DNA of 64,000 nt, from the NCBI GenBank assembly GCA_029573725.1, contig JAKQDQ010000104.1, forward strand, positions 1-64,000, given 5' to 3'. The number at the start of each line of letters is the position of its first letter. Positions within the stretch are counted from its first letter, which is position 1. This document shows positions 17,907-26,150 of this stretch, in pieces. A model generated the notes under the pieces. That model saw only the letters and a program-made list of their open reading frames with translations, was not told the origin of the DNA and ran no database searches. Source of the DNA: Verrucomicrobiota bacterium (lineage in GTDB: Bacteria > Verrucomicrobiota > Verrucomicrobiia > Limisphaerales > JADLHS01). Both the position numbers and the translations under genes were made by a program.

Positions 17907-18230
17907 GTGCATTGGCTGTTTTTGATTCTGGCGATCTTGTTTGAAGTGGCGGGGACGACCTGCATGAAGCTCTCGGCGGGCTTTTCGCGCTGGGGGCCCT
18001 CCCTGTTGATGGGGGGCTTTTATGTGGCGTGCTTTGCCTGTTTGACCCTGGTGTTGAAGAAGGTGGATGTGGGAGTGGCCTATGCCATCTGGAGCGGCGT
18101 GGGCACCGCCCTGATTGCCACGGTGGGGGTGCTTTGGTTTCGCGAGCCGGTGACGTGGTTGCGGGTTGTGGGGTTGCTGGCGATCATCGGCGGGGTGATC
18201 GCCCTGAATTGGTCCGCCAATCCCTCTTGA
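17907..18230 (+). CDS. Small multidrug resistance (SMR/EmrE-SugE) family protein
   Basis: A 107-aa inner-membrane protein with four predicted helices. The essential membrane Glu is at residue 13 in FEVAGTTCMKLS, and the WSGVGTALIA and RVVGLLAIIGGVIAL segments are typical. It starts at GTG 17907. Members export quaternary cations or guanidinium as antiparallel dimers. Its place between the epimerase and the FucP-type permease may be chance. Which subtype (Qac or Gdx) it belongs to cannot be settled by eye. Confidence 0.88.
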   Translation: MHWLFLILAILFEVAGTTCMKLSAGFSRWGPSLLMGGFYVACFACLTLVLKKVDVGVAYAIWSGVGTALIATVGVLWFREPVTWLRVVGLLAIIGGVIALNWSANPS

Positions 18231-18234
18231 GCTT

Positions 18235-18266
18235 CGGGCGGCGCGGGCGCCCGGACGGAATTTTTT
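18235..18266 (+). terminator. Possible terminator after the SMR gene
   Basis: CGGGCG (18235-18240) and CGCCCG (18248-18253) form a stem with a 7-base loop, extendable by a G-U and a T-A pair. A run of six T follows at 18261-18266, seven bases after the stem, which is further than ideal. Confidence 0.45.
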
Positions 18267-18317
18267 ACTTCAACCGGAGACGGGGTTTGTCGCATTGTGG
18301 TGCCGACGATTAAACTT

Positions 18318-19796
18318 ATGGCCTCAATCCCCACCCCCGCACCCGCCGCTCCGCCTCATGCCACCTCGTTTCGCGGCCCGTTTGCCATCATGACGTCGCT
18401 GTTTTTTTTGTGGGGTTTCATGACGGTGTTCAACGACATTTTGATTCCCCGCTTCAAGGAGGCGTTCACGCTCAATTATTTCCAGGCCATGCTGGTGCAA
18501 CTGGCGTTTTTTGGCGCTTACTTTGTGGGGGCGTTAATCTATTTCGTTATTTCAGTAACCAAGGGCGATCCCATCGCGCGCATTGGCTATAAAAACGGTG
18601 TGGTGATGGGATTGCTGATTTCGGCGTTGGGCAGTGCCATGTTCTGGCCGGCGGCAGGCGCGGCGTCGTACCCCATGTTTCTGACCGCGCTGTTTGTGGT
18701 GGGACTGGGTTTTGCCATGCTGCAAATTGCCGCCAATCCGTATGTCACCATTCTTGGGCCGGAAAGCACGGCGTCCAGCCGGCTGAATCTGGCGCAGGGC
18801 TTCAACTCCATCGGCACCACCATCGGTCCGATCATCGGCGGCTGGCTGATTTTCCAGTATTTCGCCTCGAGCGGCGCGCACGGCGCGGATTCCGTCAAGG
18901 TGCCCTACATGGTATTTTGCGGCATCTTTCTGCTCCTGGCGGTGATTTTCTACTTTGTGCGTCTGCCGCACGTGGGCGAAGGGCGCATCGAGCCGGGGGC
19001 GGGCGCGTTGAAGTTTCCGCACGTGGTTTTGGGCGTGATTGCCATCTTCATGTATGTGGGCGGGGAAGTTTCCGTGGGCAGCGTCATCATCAATTTTCTG
19101 GGGCAGGCGGATATCGGCAATCTGCCGGAATTGGAGGCGAGCAAGTATGTGTCCATTTACTGGGGGGGATTGATGATTGGACGGTTCATGGGGGCGGTGG
19201 AATTAAGCGAGATGCGCCGCGCCCGCAAGCAGGTGGCGCTCATCGTCATTCCGCTCGCGGCCTACGTCTTTTTGTGGATAGCCAAAAGCGCGCCCCTGGC
19301 GGCCATTCACGGGGAGGCGGACAAGCCGGTGCTGGCGCTGTGGTGGGAGCAGATCTCCGCAAACTGGCCGGTGTTCCGCATGTACCTGCCGTTTGTGGCC
19401 TTGTGCTGGTTGTTGTTTCAATTCGGTCGCTCGCAAACGGCGCGCACGCTGGTGATTTTCTGCGCGACGGTAGTGGTGTTGCTGGTGATTGCGATTCTCA
19501 CCAAAGGCACCATCGCCATGTGGTGCGTGGTGGCAATCGGACTGTTCACTTCCATCGGTTGGTCGAACACGTTTTCCCTGGCCTTGGAAGGCACGGGGAT
19601 TTACAAGAGCCAGGTTTCCTCCCTGTTGGTCATGGCCATTCTGGGCGGCGCAATACTGCCGCCGCTGCAGGGCTGGGTGGCGGACGTGACGCATAATCTG
19701 CAAGTGTCCTTCTTCGTGCCGTTGGTGGCGTATGCCTATGTGGCCTTCTACGGTTTGCAGGGGCACAAAATTGGCCGCAAAGAACTGACCGCCTGA
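18318..19796 (+). CDS. Sugar:proton symporter of the FucP/NagP family (MFS)
   Basis: A 492-aa inner-membrane protein with about 12 segments. Typical FucP-family strings are SLFFLWGFMTVFNDIL in segment 1, QIAANPYVTILGPE, SRLNLAQGFNSIGTTIGPIIGG, and YWGGLMIGRFMGA. The family takes up fucose, glucose/galactose or N-acetylglucosamine. Given the neighbouring sialic acid pathway ending in GlcNAc and the mannosidases downstream, GlcNAc or mannose uptake is plausible. The C-terminal half has a longer middle loop than E. coli FucP. The ATG at 18318 is preferred over a GTG at 18297. The GH125 gene starts nine bases after its stop codon. Confidence 0.88.
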   Translation: MASIPTPAPAAPPHATSFRGPFAIMTSLFFLWGFMTVFNDILIPRFKEAFTLNYFQAMLVQLAFFGAYFVGALIYFVISVTKGDPIARIGYKNGVVMGLLISALGSAMFWPAAGAASYPMFLTALFVVGLGFAMLQIAANPYVTILGPESTASSRLNLAQGFNSIGTTIGPIIGGWLIFQYFASSGAHGADSVKVPYMVFCGIFLLLAVIFYFVRLPHVGEGRIEPGAGALKFPHVVLGVIAIFMYVGGEVSVGSVIINFLGQADIGNLPELEASKYVSIYWGGLMIGRFMGAVELSEMRRARKQVALIVIPLAAYVFLWIAKSAPLAAIHGEADKPVLALWWEQISANWPVFRMYLPFVALCWLLFQFGRSQTARTLVIFCATVVVLLVIAILTKGTIAMWCVVAIGLFTSIGWSNTFSLALEGTGIYKSQVSSLLVMAILGGAILPPLQGWVADVTHNLQVSFFVPLVAYAYVAFYGLQGHKIGRKELTA

Positions 19797-19805
19797 ATCC
19801 GTTTT

Positions 19806-21224
19806 ATGAACCGCCGCGAATTTCTTCAGAACACCGTTTTGACTGCAGCGGCGTTGACGTTGTTGCCGTCGCGCAGTCTGGCCGCCCCAACCGATTTTCC
19901 AATGGTGCGCACCCCGCTCGAAAAGCGCCGCTTTAAGAGCGTGGCCGTCGAACGCGCCATCACCCAGGTCAAGGCTTCCATTGGCAATAAGGAGCTGGCG
20001 TGGATGTTTGAGAATTGTTTCCCGAACACACTGGATACCACGGTGGATTTCGGGACTTGGAACGGACGCCCCGATACTTATGTCATCACCGGCGATATTG
20101 ACGCCATGTGGCTGCGCGACAGCTCGGCGCAGGTCTATCCGTATCTGGATTTGATGCGGGACGACGCCCCGCTGCAGCAACTCATCGCCGGTGTCATCAA
20201 CCGGCAAACGCGATGCATCCTCAAAGACCCGTATGCCAACGCCTTTTACAAGGACGACCAGAAGCGCGGGGAATGGCAGCACGACATGACCGAGATGAAA
20301 CCCGGCGTGCATGAACGCAAATGGGAGATTGATTCGCTGTGCTATCCGATCCGGCTCGCCCACCGTTATTGGCAGCTTTCCGGTGATCCCGCTCCGTTTG
20401 ACCAGGCCTGGCATGACGCCATCCGGTTGACGCTGCAAACCTTCCGCGAGCAGCAGCGTAAATCGAATCGCGGGCCGTACCATTTTTTACGCCGCACCGA
20501 ATGGGCCACCGACACTTTGCCGGGCCGCGGGTATGGCAATCCCGCCAAACCCGTGGGCCTGATCTATTCCATGTTCCGTCCGAGCGACGACGCCACCCTT
20601 TTCCCGTTTCTGGTGCCGTCCAATTTTTTCGCCGTCGTGAGTTTGCGTCAGGCGGCTGAAATGGTGGAGCGTTTGCGGGCGGATGCCGGGCTCGCGGGGC
20701 AATTGCGCGCGCTGGCTGCGGAAGTGGAAACCGCGCTGAAGCGTTACGCCATCGTGCGCCACCCCCGGGGCGGCAAGGTGTACGCGTTCGAAGTGGATGC
20801 CTACGGCAATTATTATTGCACGGACGATGGCAACATTCCGAACTTGTTGTCGCTGCCCTATCTCGGCGCCGTCAAACCGGGAGACAAGACGTATCTGAAC
20901 ACGCGCAAGCTGCTGCTTTCCACGGACAATCCCTACTGGTGCGTCGGCACAGCCGCCACCGGCCTGGGCGGTCCACACGTGGGCGTGGACATGATCTGGC
21001 CCTTGGGAGTCATCATTCAGGCCCTCACCGCCACCAAGGATGCGGAAATCAAACAGTGCCTGGTGACCTTGCAGAAAACTCACGCGAACACCGGCTTCAT
21101 GCACGAAGCTTTCAACAAGGACGATCCGAATAAATTCACCCGCGCCTGGTTTGCCTGGGCCAATACCATCTTCGGCGAGCTGATCTGGAAAACCTTCCAC
21201 GAACGCCGGCACCTGCTCGATTGA
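19806..21224 (+). CDS. GH125 exo-alpha-1,6-mannosidase, Tat-exported
   Basis: A 472-aa protein with a Tat signal (MNRREFLQNTVLTAAALTLL, cleavage near SLAAP). The catalytic (alpha/alpha)6 barrel shows the GH125 strings DIDAMWLRDSSAQVYPYL, WEIDSLCYPIRLAHRYW, TGLGGPHVGVDMIWPLG and TGFMHEAFNKDDPNKFTRAW, the last carrying the proposed catalytic Glu. GH125 enzymes trim non-reducing alpha-1,6-linked mannose from N-glycans or yeast mannan. It directly follows the FucP-type permease (9 bases) and precedes a GH76 gene (24 bases), so the three likely form one transcript for alpha-mannan use. Confidence 0.92.
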   Translation: MNRREFLQNTVLTAAALTLLPSRSLAAPTDFPMVRTPLEKRRFKSVAVERAITQVKASIGNKELAWMFENCFPNTLDTTVDFGTWNGRPDTYVITGDIDAMWLRDSSAQVYPYLDLMRDDAPLQQLIAGVINRQTRCILKDPYANAFYKDDQKRGEWQHDMTEMKPGVHERKWEIDSLCYPIRLAHRYWQLSGDPAPFDQAWHDAIRLTLQTFREQQRKSNRGPYHFLRRTEWATDTLPGRGYGNPAKPVGLIYSMFRPSDDATLFPFLVPSNFFAVVSLRQAAEMVERLRADAGLAGQLRALAAEVETALKRYAIVRHPRGGKVYAFEVDAYGNYYCTDDGNIPNLLSLPYLGAVKPGDKTYLNTRKLLLSTDNPYWCVGTAATGLGGPHVGVDMIWPLGVIIQALTATKDAEIKQCLVTLQKTHANTGFMHEAFNKDDPNKFTRAWFAWANTIFGELIWKTFHERRHLLD

Positions 21225-21248
21225 GCGCGGACTTCCGTCGGCCCCCGA

Positions 21249-22787
21249 ATGATTGCGCGCGCCCATCGCCACCACCTCCGGGGACGGGCTGTGGTCTGGG
21301 CGCAGGCCGGTCTGGTGTGCGCGCTGGTGTGCGCGCCGACGGTGAACCGCGCGCGCGCGGATGCGGCGACTGATTACTACGCGCAAAGTCTGGCGGCAAC
21401 GCGGGTGCTGCAACACTGGTATAACGCACAAGGTTTGTGGGACACAACCGGTTGGTGGAACGCCGCCAATTGTTTGGAAGCCGTTGAACGCATGATCGAG
21501 CTTAACAACGGCACCGAATATCTGGATGTTTTGCGCACGACCTTTGCCCGCAATCGCACCGCGGATTTCCTCAATGAGTTCTACGACGACGAAGGCTGGT
21601 GGGCGCTGGCCTGGGTGCGCGCGTACGATTTGACCGGCGAACGCCACTACCTGCGCGCGGCGCAAACCATCTTCACAGACATGATCTCCGGTTGGGACGA
21701 TCACTGCGGCGGCGGAGTTTGGTGGAAGAAGGATCGCCAGTACAAAAACGCCATCCCCAACGAGTTGTTGCTGCTGCTGGCAACTCGTTTGCATCAACGC
21801 ACTCCGGGCGACCGTGGTCCGGGCAGCTGCCTGGACTGGGCACAGCGCGAGTGGGAATGGTTCAAGGCGTCGGGCATGATCAATGCCGAGCAACTCGTGA
21901 ACGACGGCCTGGATGCGGACTGCCGGAATAATCGCCAGACCACCTGGACCTACAATCAGGGCGTCATTGTGGGCGGACTGGTGGAGCTGTACCGAAGCAC
22001 CGGGCGCGCGGATTATCTGACGCAAGCAATCGCGATTGGCGATGCAGCGACGACGCAATTGGTGAACGCCGCGGGCATTCTGCGCGAGCCGAATGAGAGG
22101 CGCGGCTTGCGCGGCGGCGACGGCCCGCAATTCAAGGGCATATTCATCCGGCATCTGGCGGAGTTGTATGAAGTCACCGGCTTCGTGCGGTACCGCGAAT
22201 TTATGGAGCGCAACGCCAAATCCGTGTGGGAAAACAACCGTGACGCCCGCGGGCGCTTTGGCGGGCGTTGGGCCGGACCGGTGGACTCGGTGGATGCGGC
22301 GCGGCACAGCTCCGCCCTGCGCGTCATTTGCGCGCTGGCCGAGCCGCGGCTGGTGTCCGACACGAGGCCGGTATTGCAGCGTTTCAAGACGCCGGAGCAG
22401 GCACACGAGGTGGGGCGGCCGCGCGGCGAAACGCAATGGATTGCCGAGCCGGTGATGGATGAAAACTCCGGTTACATCGTGAAAGCGGCAGGGATGCAGC
22501 CGTTGCCACCCGGAACGTATGCAGCGGACTTTGAATTGAAGCTGGATTATCCGGCTGGCTTGCCGGCGGTCCTCGCGCGGATTTCCATCTGGGATGCCAA
22601 CACCGGACGGGAACTGACCGGACGCGAATTATCCAGTGAACACTTTCCCAATGCGCTCTATCAGATCTTCACGTTGCACTTCCAGGTGCTTGCAGGACAG
22701 GAGGTTGAAGCGCGCACCTTTTGGTATCGGATTCCGGGTGCGCCGGGCCTGATCCATCGCAATATTTCCCTCCGGTCGGTGAATTAA
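21249..22787 (+). CDS. GH76 endo-alpha-1,6-mannanase-like protein
   Basis: A 512-aa secreted protein. A signal-like segment (VVWAQAGLVCALVCAPTVN) precedes the GH76 barrel at about residues 40-370. The catalytic Asp pair is visible in NEFYDDEGWWALAWVRAYD, and the WDDHCGGGVWWKKDRQYKNAIPNEL and TWTYNQGVIVGGL strings are family hallmarks. The last 120 residues form an extra beta domain (PGTYAADFELKLDYP, ending HRNISLRSVN), perhaps carbohydrate-binding. GH76 enzymes cut the alpha-1,6 backbone of mannan, matching the GH125 neighbour. The start ATG 21249 gives a long basic N-region before the signal. Confidence 0.9.
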   Translation: MIARAHRHHLRGRAVVWAQAGLVCALVCAPTVNRARADAATDYYAQSLAATRVLQHWYNAQGLWDTTGWWNAANCLEAVERMIELNNGTEYLDVLRTTFARNRTADFLNEFYDDEGWWALAWVRAYDLTGERHYLRAAQTIFTDMISGWDDHCGGGVWWKKDRQYKNAIPNELLLLLATRLHQRTPGDRGPGSCLDWAQREWEWFKASGMINAEQLVNDGLDADCRNNRQTTWTYNQGVIVGGLVELYRSTGRADYLTQAIAIGDAATTQLVNAAGILREPNERRGLRGGDGPQFKGIFIRHLAELYEVTGFVRYREFMERNAKSVWENNRDARGRFGGRWAGPVDSVDAARHSSALRVICALAEPRLVSDTRPVLQRFKTPEQAHEVGRPRGETQWIAEPVMDENSGYIVKAAGMQPLPPGTYAADFELKLDYPAGLPAVLARISIWDANTGRELTGRELSSEHFPNALYQIFTLHFQVLAGQEVEARTFWYRIPGAPGLIHRNISLRSVN

Positions 22788-22913
22788 GTCACGGCCGGAT
22801 CTCCCGTTTTTCCGCGCCGGCAGCCGGAAGTAGTTGGTCATCCGGCAGGGTTGACGCGGAGGACAACCCCTTCTAGGGTGGGCGGAGTTGGCAGACCACT
22901 TATCTCTGAAATT

Positions 22914-24179
22914 ATGAAAAAACTACTCGTCGCGGCCGTGTCCCTCGCGCTGTTGCTCCCGGGGTTGCGGGCCGGTGAACTGGGCGACCCGGCCGCACCC
23001 TTGAAAATTTCCGAATGGATCAAGGGCGGGCCCGTGGACTTGGCAGCGGTCAAAGACAAGCAGGTTGTGGTGGTGGAATTTTGGGCGACGTGGTGTCCGC
23101 CGTGTCGTACCAGCATTCCGCACCTCACCGAGATGCAGAAGAAGTTCAAGGACGTGATCTTCGTCGGCGTGTCCGACGAGAAACCGGACGTCGTGAAGAA
23201 GTTCGTCAAGCAGATGGGTGACAAAATGGATTACGTGGTGGCGATTGACGACGATGATCAGACCAGCAAAGGCTACATGGCTGCTTTTGACATCGGTGGC
23301 ATCCCTCACGCCTTCGTCGTTGGCAAGGACGGGCGCATTCTCTGGCAAGGTCATCCCATGGCCGGCTTGGAGGAGGTTCTGGATGAGATCGTCACCGGCA
23401 AGTACGATCTGGCGGCGGCGCAGGCCGCAGCCAGACGCGCGGCGGAATCGGAAGCCAAACGGGAAGCCGCCCAGGCGAAGTTGCAGGAGCTGGCGCAGCT
23501 GATTAAATCGGGCAACGACGACGCCAGAGCCAGGGAACTCGAAGCGGAATTGGCGCGGCTGGACGAAGAAGCGGGTGGATTGATGGGGGGTGAAAAATTT
23601 GACCCTGCCGACTTCCGCAAACGCGTTCTGTTCAGCGGCAAGGCGCAGGAATATCAAAAGGCGCTGGCGGAGGGGGCGAGTGCGGAGAAGCTGGCGGCGT
23701 TGGAAAAGGAATTAACCAATGACGCGCCGAAGGCTTTTGATTTGGAGCAGTTCAAACAAGCGATCGCCCGACAGGCCGAGATGCAAAAAGCTTCGCCCGT
23801 TCTCGAAGCTTATTTCAAAGCCGTCAGCGAGGGCGGCGAATCCGCCAAGGTTCCTGACCTGGCCAAGAAGGTTGAAGCGTTGCAATTAAAAAATCCGGAA
23901 TTATTGAATCAGATTGCCTGGACGATTCTGACTGAGGAGGAAGTCAAACATCGGGATTTGGAACTGGCCACCCGCCTGGCCAAAGCCGGCGTGGACGCTT
24001 CCGGAGGTCGTGATCCCAGCATCCTGGATACTTATGCCCGCGCCTTGTTTGATTCGGGCAAAGTCACTGAAGCGGTTGAGCAGCAAAAGAAGGCGATCGG
24101 TCTGGCCGACGACGAAGAGTTGCAGAACGAACTGAAGGCCACCCTCAAGAAATACCAGGACAGCCTCGCCGCCAAATAA
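22914..24179 (+). CDS. TlpA/ResA-like thioredoxin protein with long coiled-coil C-terminal extension
   Basis: A 421-aa exported protein. The signal peptide is MKKLLVAAVSLALLLPGLRA. Residues 25-160 are a thioredoxin fold with redox Cys61 and Cys64 (ATWCPPCR) and the cis-Pro loop GGIPHAF. Residues 160-260 are Ala/Glu/Lys/Arg-rich and predicted coiled coil; the rest is helical with TPR-like character near the end (QLKNPELLNQIAW, TYARALFDSGKVTEAVEQQKKAI). It is more than twice the length of ordinary TlpA. A thiol-disulphide role in the periplasm is likely; the extension may bind partner proteins. The ATG at 22914 follows a purine-poor leader and gives a clean signal. Confidence 0.85.
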   Translation: MKKLLVAAVSLALLLPGLRAGELGDPAAPLKISEWIKGGPVDLAAVKDKQVVVVEFWATWCPPCRTSIPHLTEMQKKFKDVIFVGVSDEKPDVVKKFVKQMGDKMDYVVAIDDDDQTSKGYMAAFDIGGIPHAFVVGKDGRILWQGHPMAGLEEVLDEIVTGKYDLAAAQAAARRAAESEAKREAAQAKLQELAQLIKSGNDDARARELEAELARLDEEAGGLMGGEKFDPADFRKRVLFSGKAQEYQKALAEGASAEKLAALEKELTNDAPKAFDLEQFKQAIARQAEMQKASPVLEAYFKAVSEGGESAKVPDLAKKVEALQLKNPELLNQIAWTILTEEEVKHRDLELATRLAKAGVDASGGRDPSILDTYARALFDSGKVTEAVEQQKKAIGLADDEELQNELKATLKKYQDSLAAK

Positions 24180-24253
24180 GTTGCGGGCGGCGCCGCGGTC
24201 CCGGTCCGGGTCGGTGGTTGACGCCGACGATTCCCCGGCGTTAGGTTGCGCGC

Positions 24254-26050
24254 ATGCGGAAACTCCTGTGGCTGCTGTTTTTCGGAACGGGCTCCCTCCC
24301 TTTCGCTGCGGCGCAATCGGTGGCTGACGCGGACGCTTTTGTGCGGCAGGCGGAGGCGGAGCTGGCGGCGCACTCCGTGCTGGCAAGCCGCGCCGACTGG
24401 GTGAATCTCACCTACATCACCGAAGACACGGACGCGCTGGCGGCGGAATTCAACGCGCGCGGGACCGAGTTGAGCATGCGCCTGGCCAAGGCGGCGGCAA
24501 AATTCGCCTACGTGGAGGGATTGTCCTTTGACGTGCGGCGCAAATTGAATTTCCTCAAACAAAGCATCGTGTTGCCCGCCCCGGAGCAGCCCGGCGCCGC
24601 CGCAGAATTGAGCGGCCTCGCCACACGCATGCAATCCAGCTACGGCACAGGCAAGGGCACGATCCGCGGCGAACCCATCAACGGTCCGGACCTTGAGGCG
24701 GCCATGAGTACGGTGCGGGATCCGGCCTTGCTCAAGGAGATGTGGACCAGTTGGCATGACAACGTGGGGACGCCGATGCGCAGAGATTATGCGCGGCTCG
24801 TGGCGTTGGCCAACGCCGGCGCGCGCGAACTGGGCTACGCGGACGTCGGTTTGATGTGGCGCTCCGGTTACGACATGCCGCCGGACGAATTCGCGCGCGA
24901 GCTGGATCGGCTGTGGTTGCAGGTCAAACCGCTCTACGACCAGTTGCACTGTTACGTCCGCGCCAGATTGCATGAGCATTACGGCGCCGCGGTGCAGCCG
25001 GCAACCGGTCCGATCCGCGCGGATCTGCTGGGAAACCTGTGGGCACAGGATTGGGCCGGCATCTATCCGCTGGTTGCCCCCGCCGGGGTGGGCGACGTGG
25101 GGTATGATCTTACGAGCCTGCTGACCGCCCGCAAGTTCACCCCGGTCCAGATGGTCAAAACCGGCGAGGCCTTCTACACCTCGCTGGGGTTTCCGCCGTT
25201 GCCCGAAACGTTTTGGCGGCGCTCCCTCTTCGTCAAACCCGCCGACCGCGAAGTGGTGTGTCATGCGTCGGCATGGGACGTGGACAATTTGAACGATCTC
25301 CGCATCAAAATGTGCATCAAGATCAACGGCGATGATTTCCGGGTTATTCACCACGAGTTGGGGCATAACTATTATCAACGCGCCTACAACCAGCAGCCGT
25401 TTCTGTTTCTCAACGGCGCGAACGACGGTTTCCATGAAGCCATTGGTGATTTCATCGCGCTCTCCCTCACGCCGGAATACCTGGTGCAAATTGGGTTGCT
25501 GGATGCGGACCGGGTGCCGGGGGCGGACAAGGACATTGGGCTGCTGCTGCGGCAGGCGCTCGACAAGGTGGCGTTTCTGCCGTTCGGCTTGCTCATGGAT
25601 AAATGGCGCTGGGGCGTTTTCGCCGGCGCCACCCAACCCGAGCATTACGAGCGCGATTGGAATGCGCTGCGCCGGCAATATCAGGGCGTTGTTCCCCCGG
25701 TCGCGCGCCCGGACACCGCTTTCGATCCGGGGGCAAAATATCACATCCCGGCGAACACCCCCTACGCCCGTTATTTCATCGCGTGCATTCTGCAGTTTCA
25801 ATTGTATCAATCCGCCGCGCGCCAAATCGGCTGGACCGGCCCGCTGCATCGCTGTTCGTTTTACGGCAACAAGGAGGTGGGGGAACGCCTCCGGCGCATG
25901 CTGGCACTGGGAGCGTCCAGGCCCTGGCCCGAGGCGCTGGAACAGTTCACCGGCACCCGCCGGATGGATGCCTCGGCGCTCATCACCTATTTCCAACCGT
26001 TGCTGGATTGGTTGCAAACGCAAAACCAGGGACGCCGCTGCGGCTGGTGA
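24254..26050 (+). CDS. M2-family peptidyl-dipeptidase (ACE-like)
   Basis: A 598-aa secreted zinc metallopeptidase. The signal peptide is MRKLLWLLFFGTGSLPFAAAQ. The zinc motif HELGH is at residues 367-371 (within VIHHELGHNYYQRAY) and the third ligand Glu is in NDGFHEAIGDFIALS, both diagnostic for family M2. Other ACE-like strings are LMWRSGYDMPPDEF and GNLWAQDW. It should remove C-terminal dipeptides from oligopeptides outside the cytoplasm. Length fits single-domain bacterial homologues. It lies between the thioredoxin and DUF2961 genes, all on the same strand with gaps under about 100 bases. Confidence 0.93.
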   Translation: MRKLLWLLFFGTGSLPFAAAQSVADADAFVRQAEAELAAHSVLASRADWVNLTYITEDTDALAAEFNARGTELSMRLAKAAAKFAYVEGLSFDVRRKLNFLKQSIVLPAPEQPGAAAELSGLATRMQSSYGTGKGTIRGEPINGPDLEAAMSTVRDPALLKEMWTSWHDNVGTPMRRDYARLVALANAGARELGYADVGLMWRSGYDMPPDEFARELDRLWLQVKPLYDQLHCYVRARLHEHYGAAVQPATGPIRADLLGNLWAQDWAGIYPLVAPAGVGDVGYDLTSLLTARKFTPVQMVKTGEAFYTSLGFPPLPETFWRRSLFVKPADREVVCHASAWDVDNLNDLRIKMCIKINGDDFRVIHHELGHNYYQRAYNQQPFLFLNGANDGFHEAIGDFIALSLTPEYLVQIGLLDADRVPGADKDIGLLLRQALDKVAFLPFGLLMDKWRWGVFAGATQPEHYERDWNALRRQYQGVVPPVARPDTAFDPGAKYHIPANTPYARYFIACILQFQLYQSAARQIGWTGPLHRCSFYGNKEVGERLRRMLALGASRPWPEALEQFTGTRRMDASALITYFQPLLDWLQTQNQGRRCGW

Positions 26051-26150
26051 AACCGCTGGCGGCATGGTGTTGGCCGGCCACGCTTGCCAGCCTGCGGGCG
26101 TTTGTTAGGATGGGCACGGCAACAGAACAGTTCGACGGACGGGCCAAACC

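Noticed and set aside
20487-22436. 649-codon minus-strand frame across the GH125 and GH76 genes
   Set aside because: Spans two well-supported hydrolase genes on the other strand and has no recognisable motif.
24032-26065. 677-codon minus-strand frame under the M2 peptidase
   Set aside because: The plus strand carries an intact HELGH peptidase; the antisense product is Arg/His/Gln-rich without family marks.
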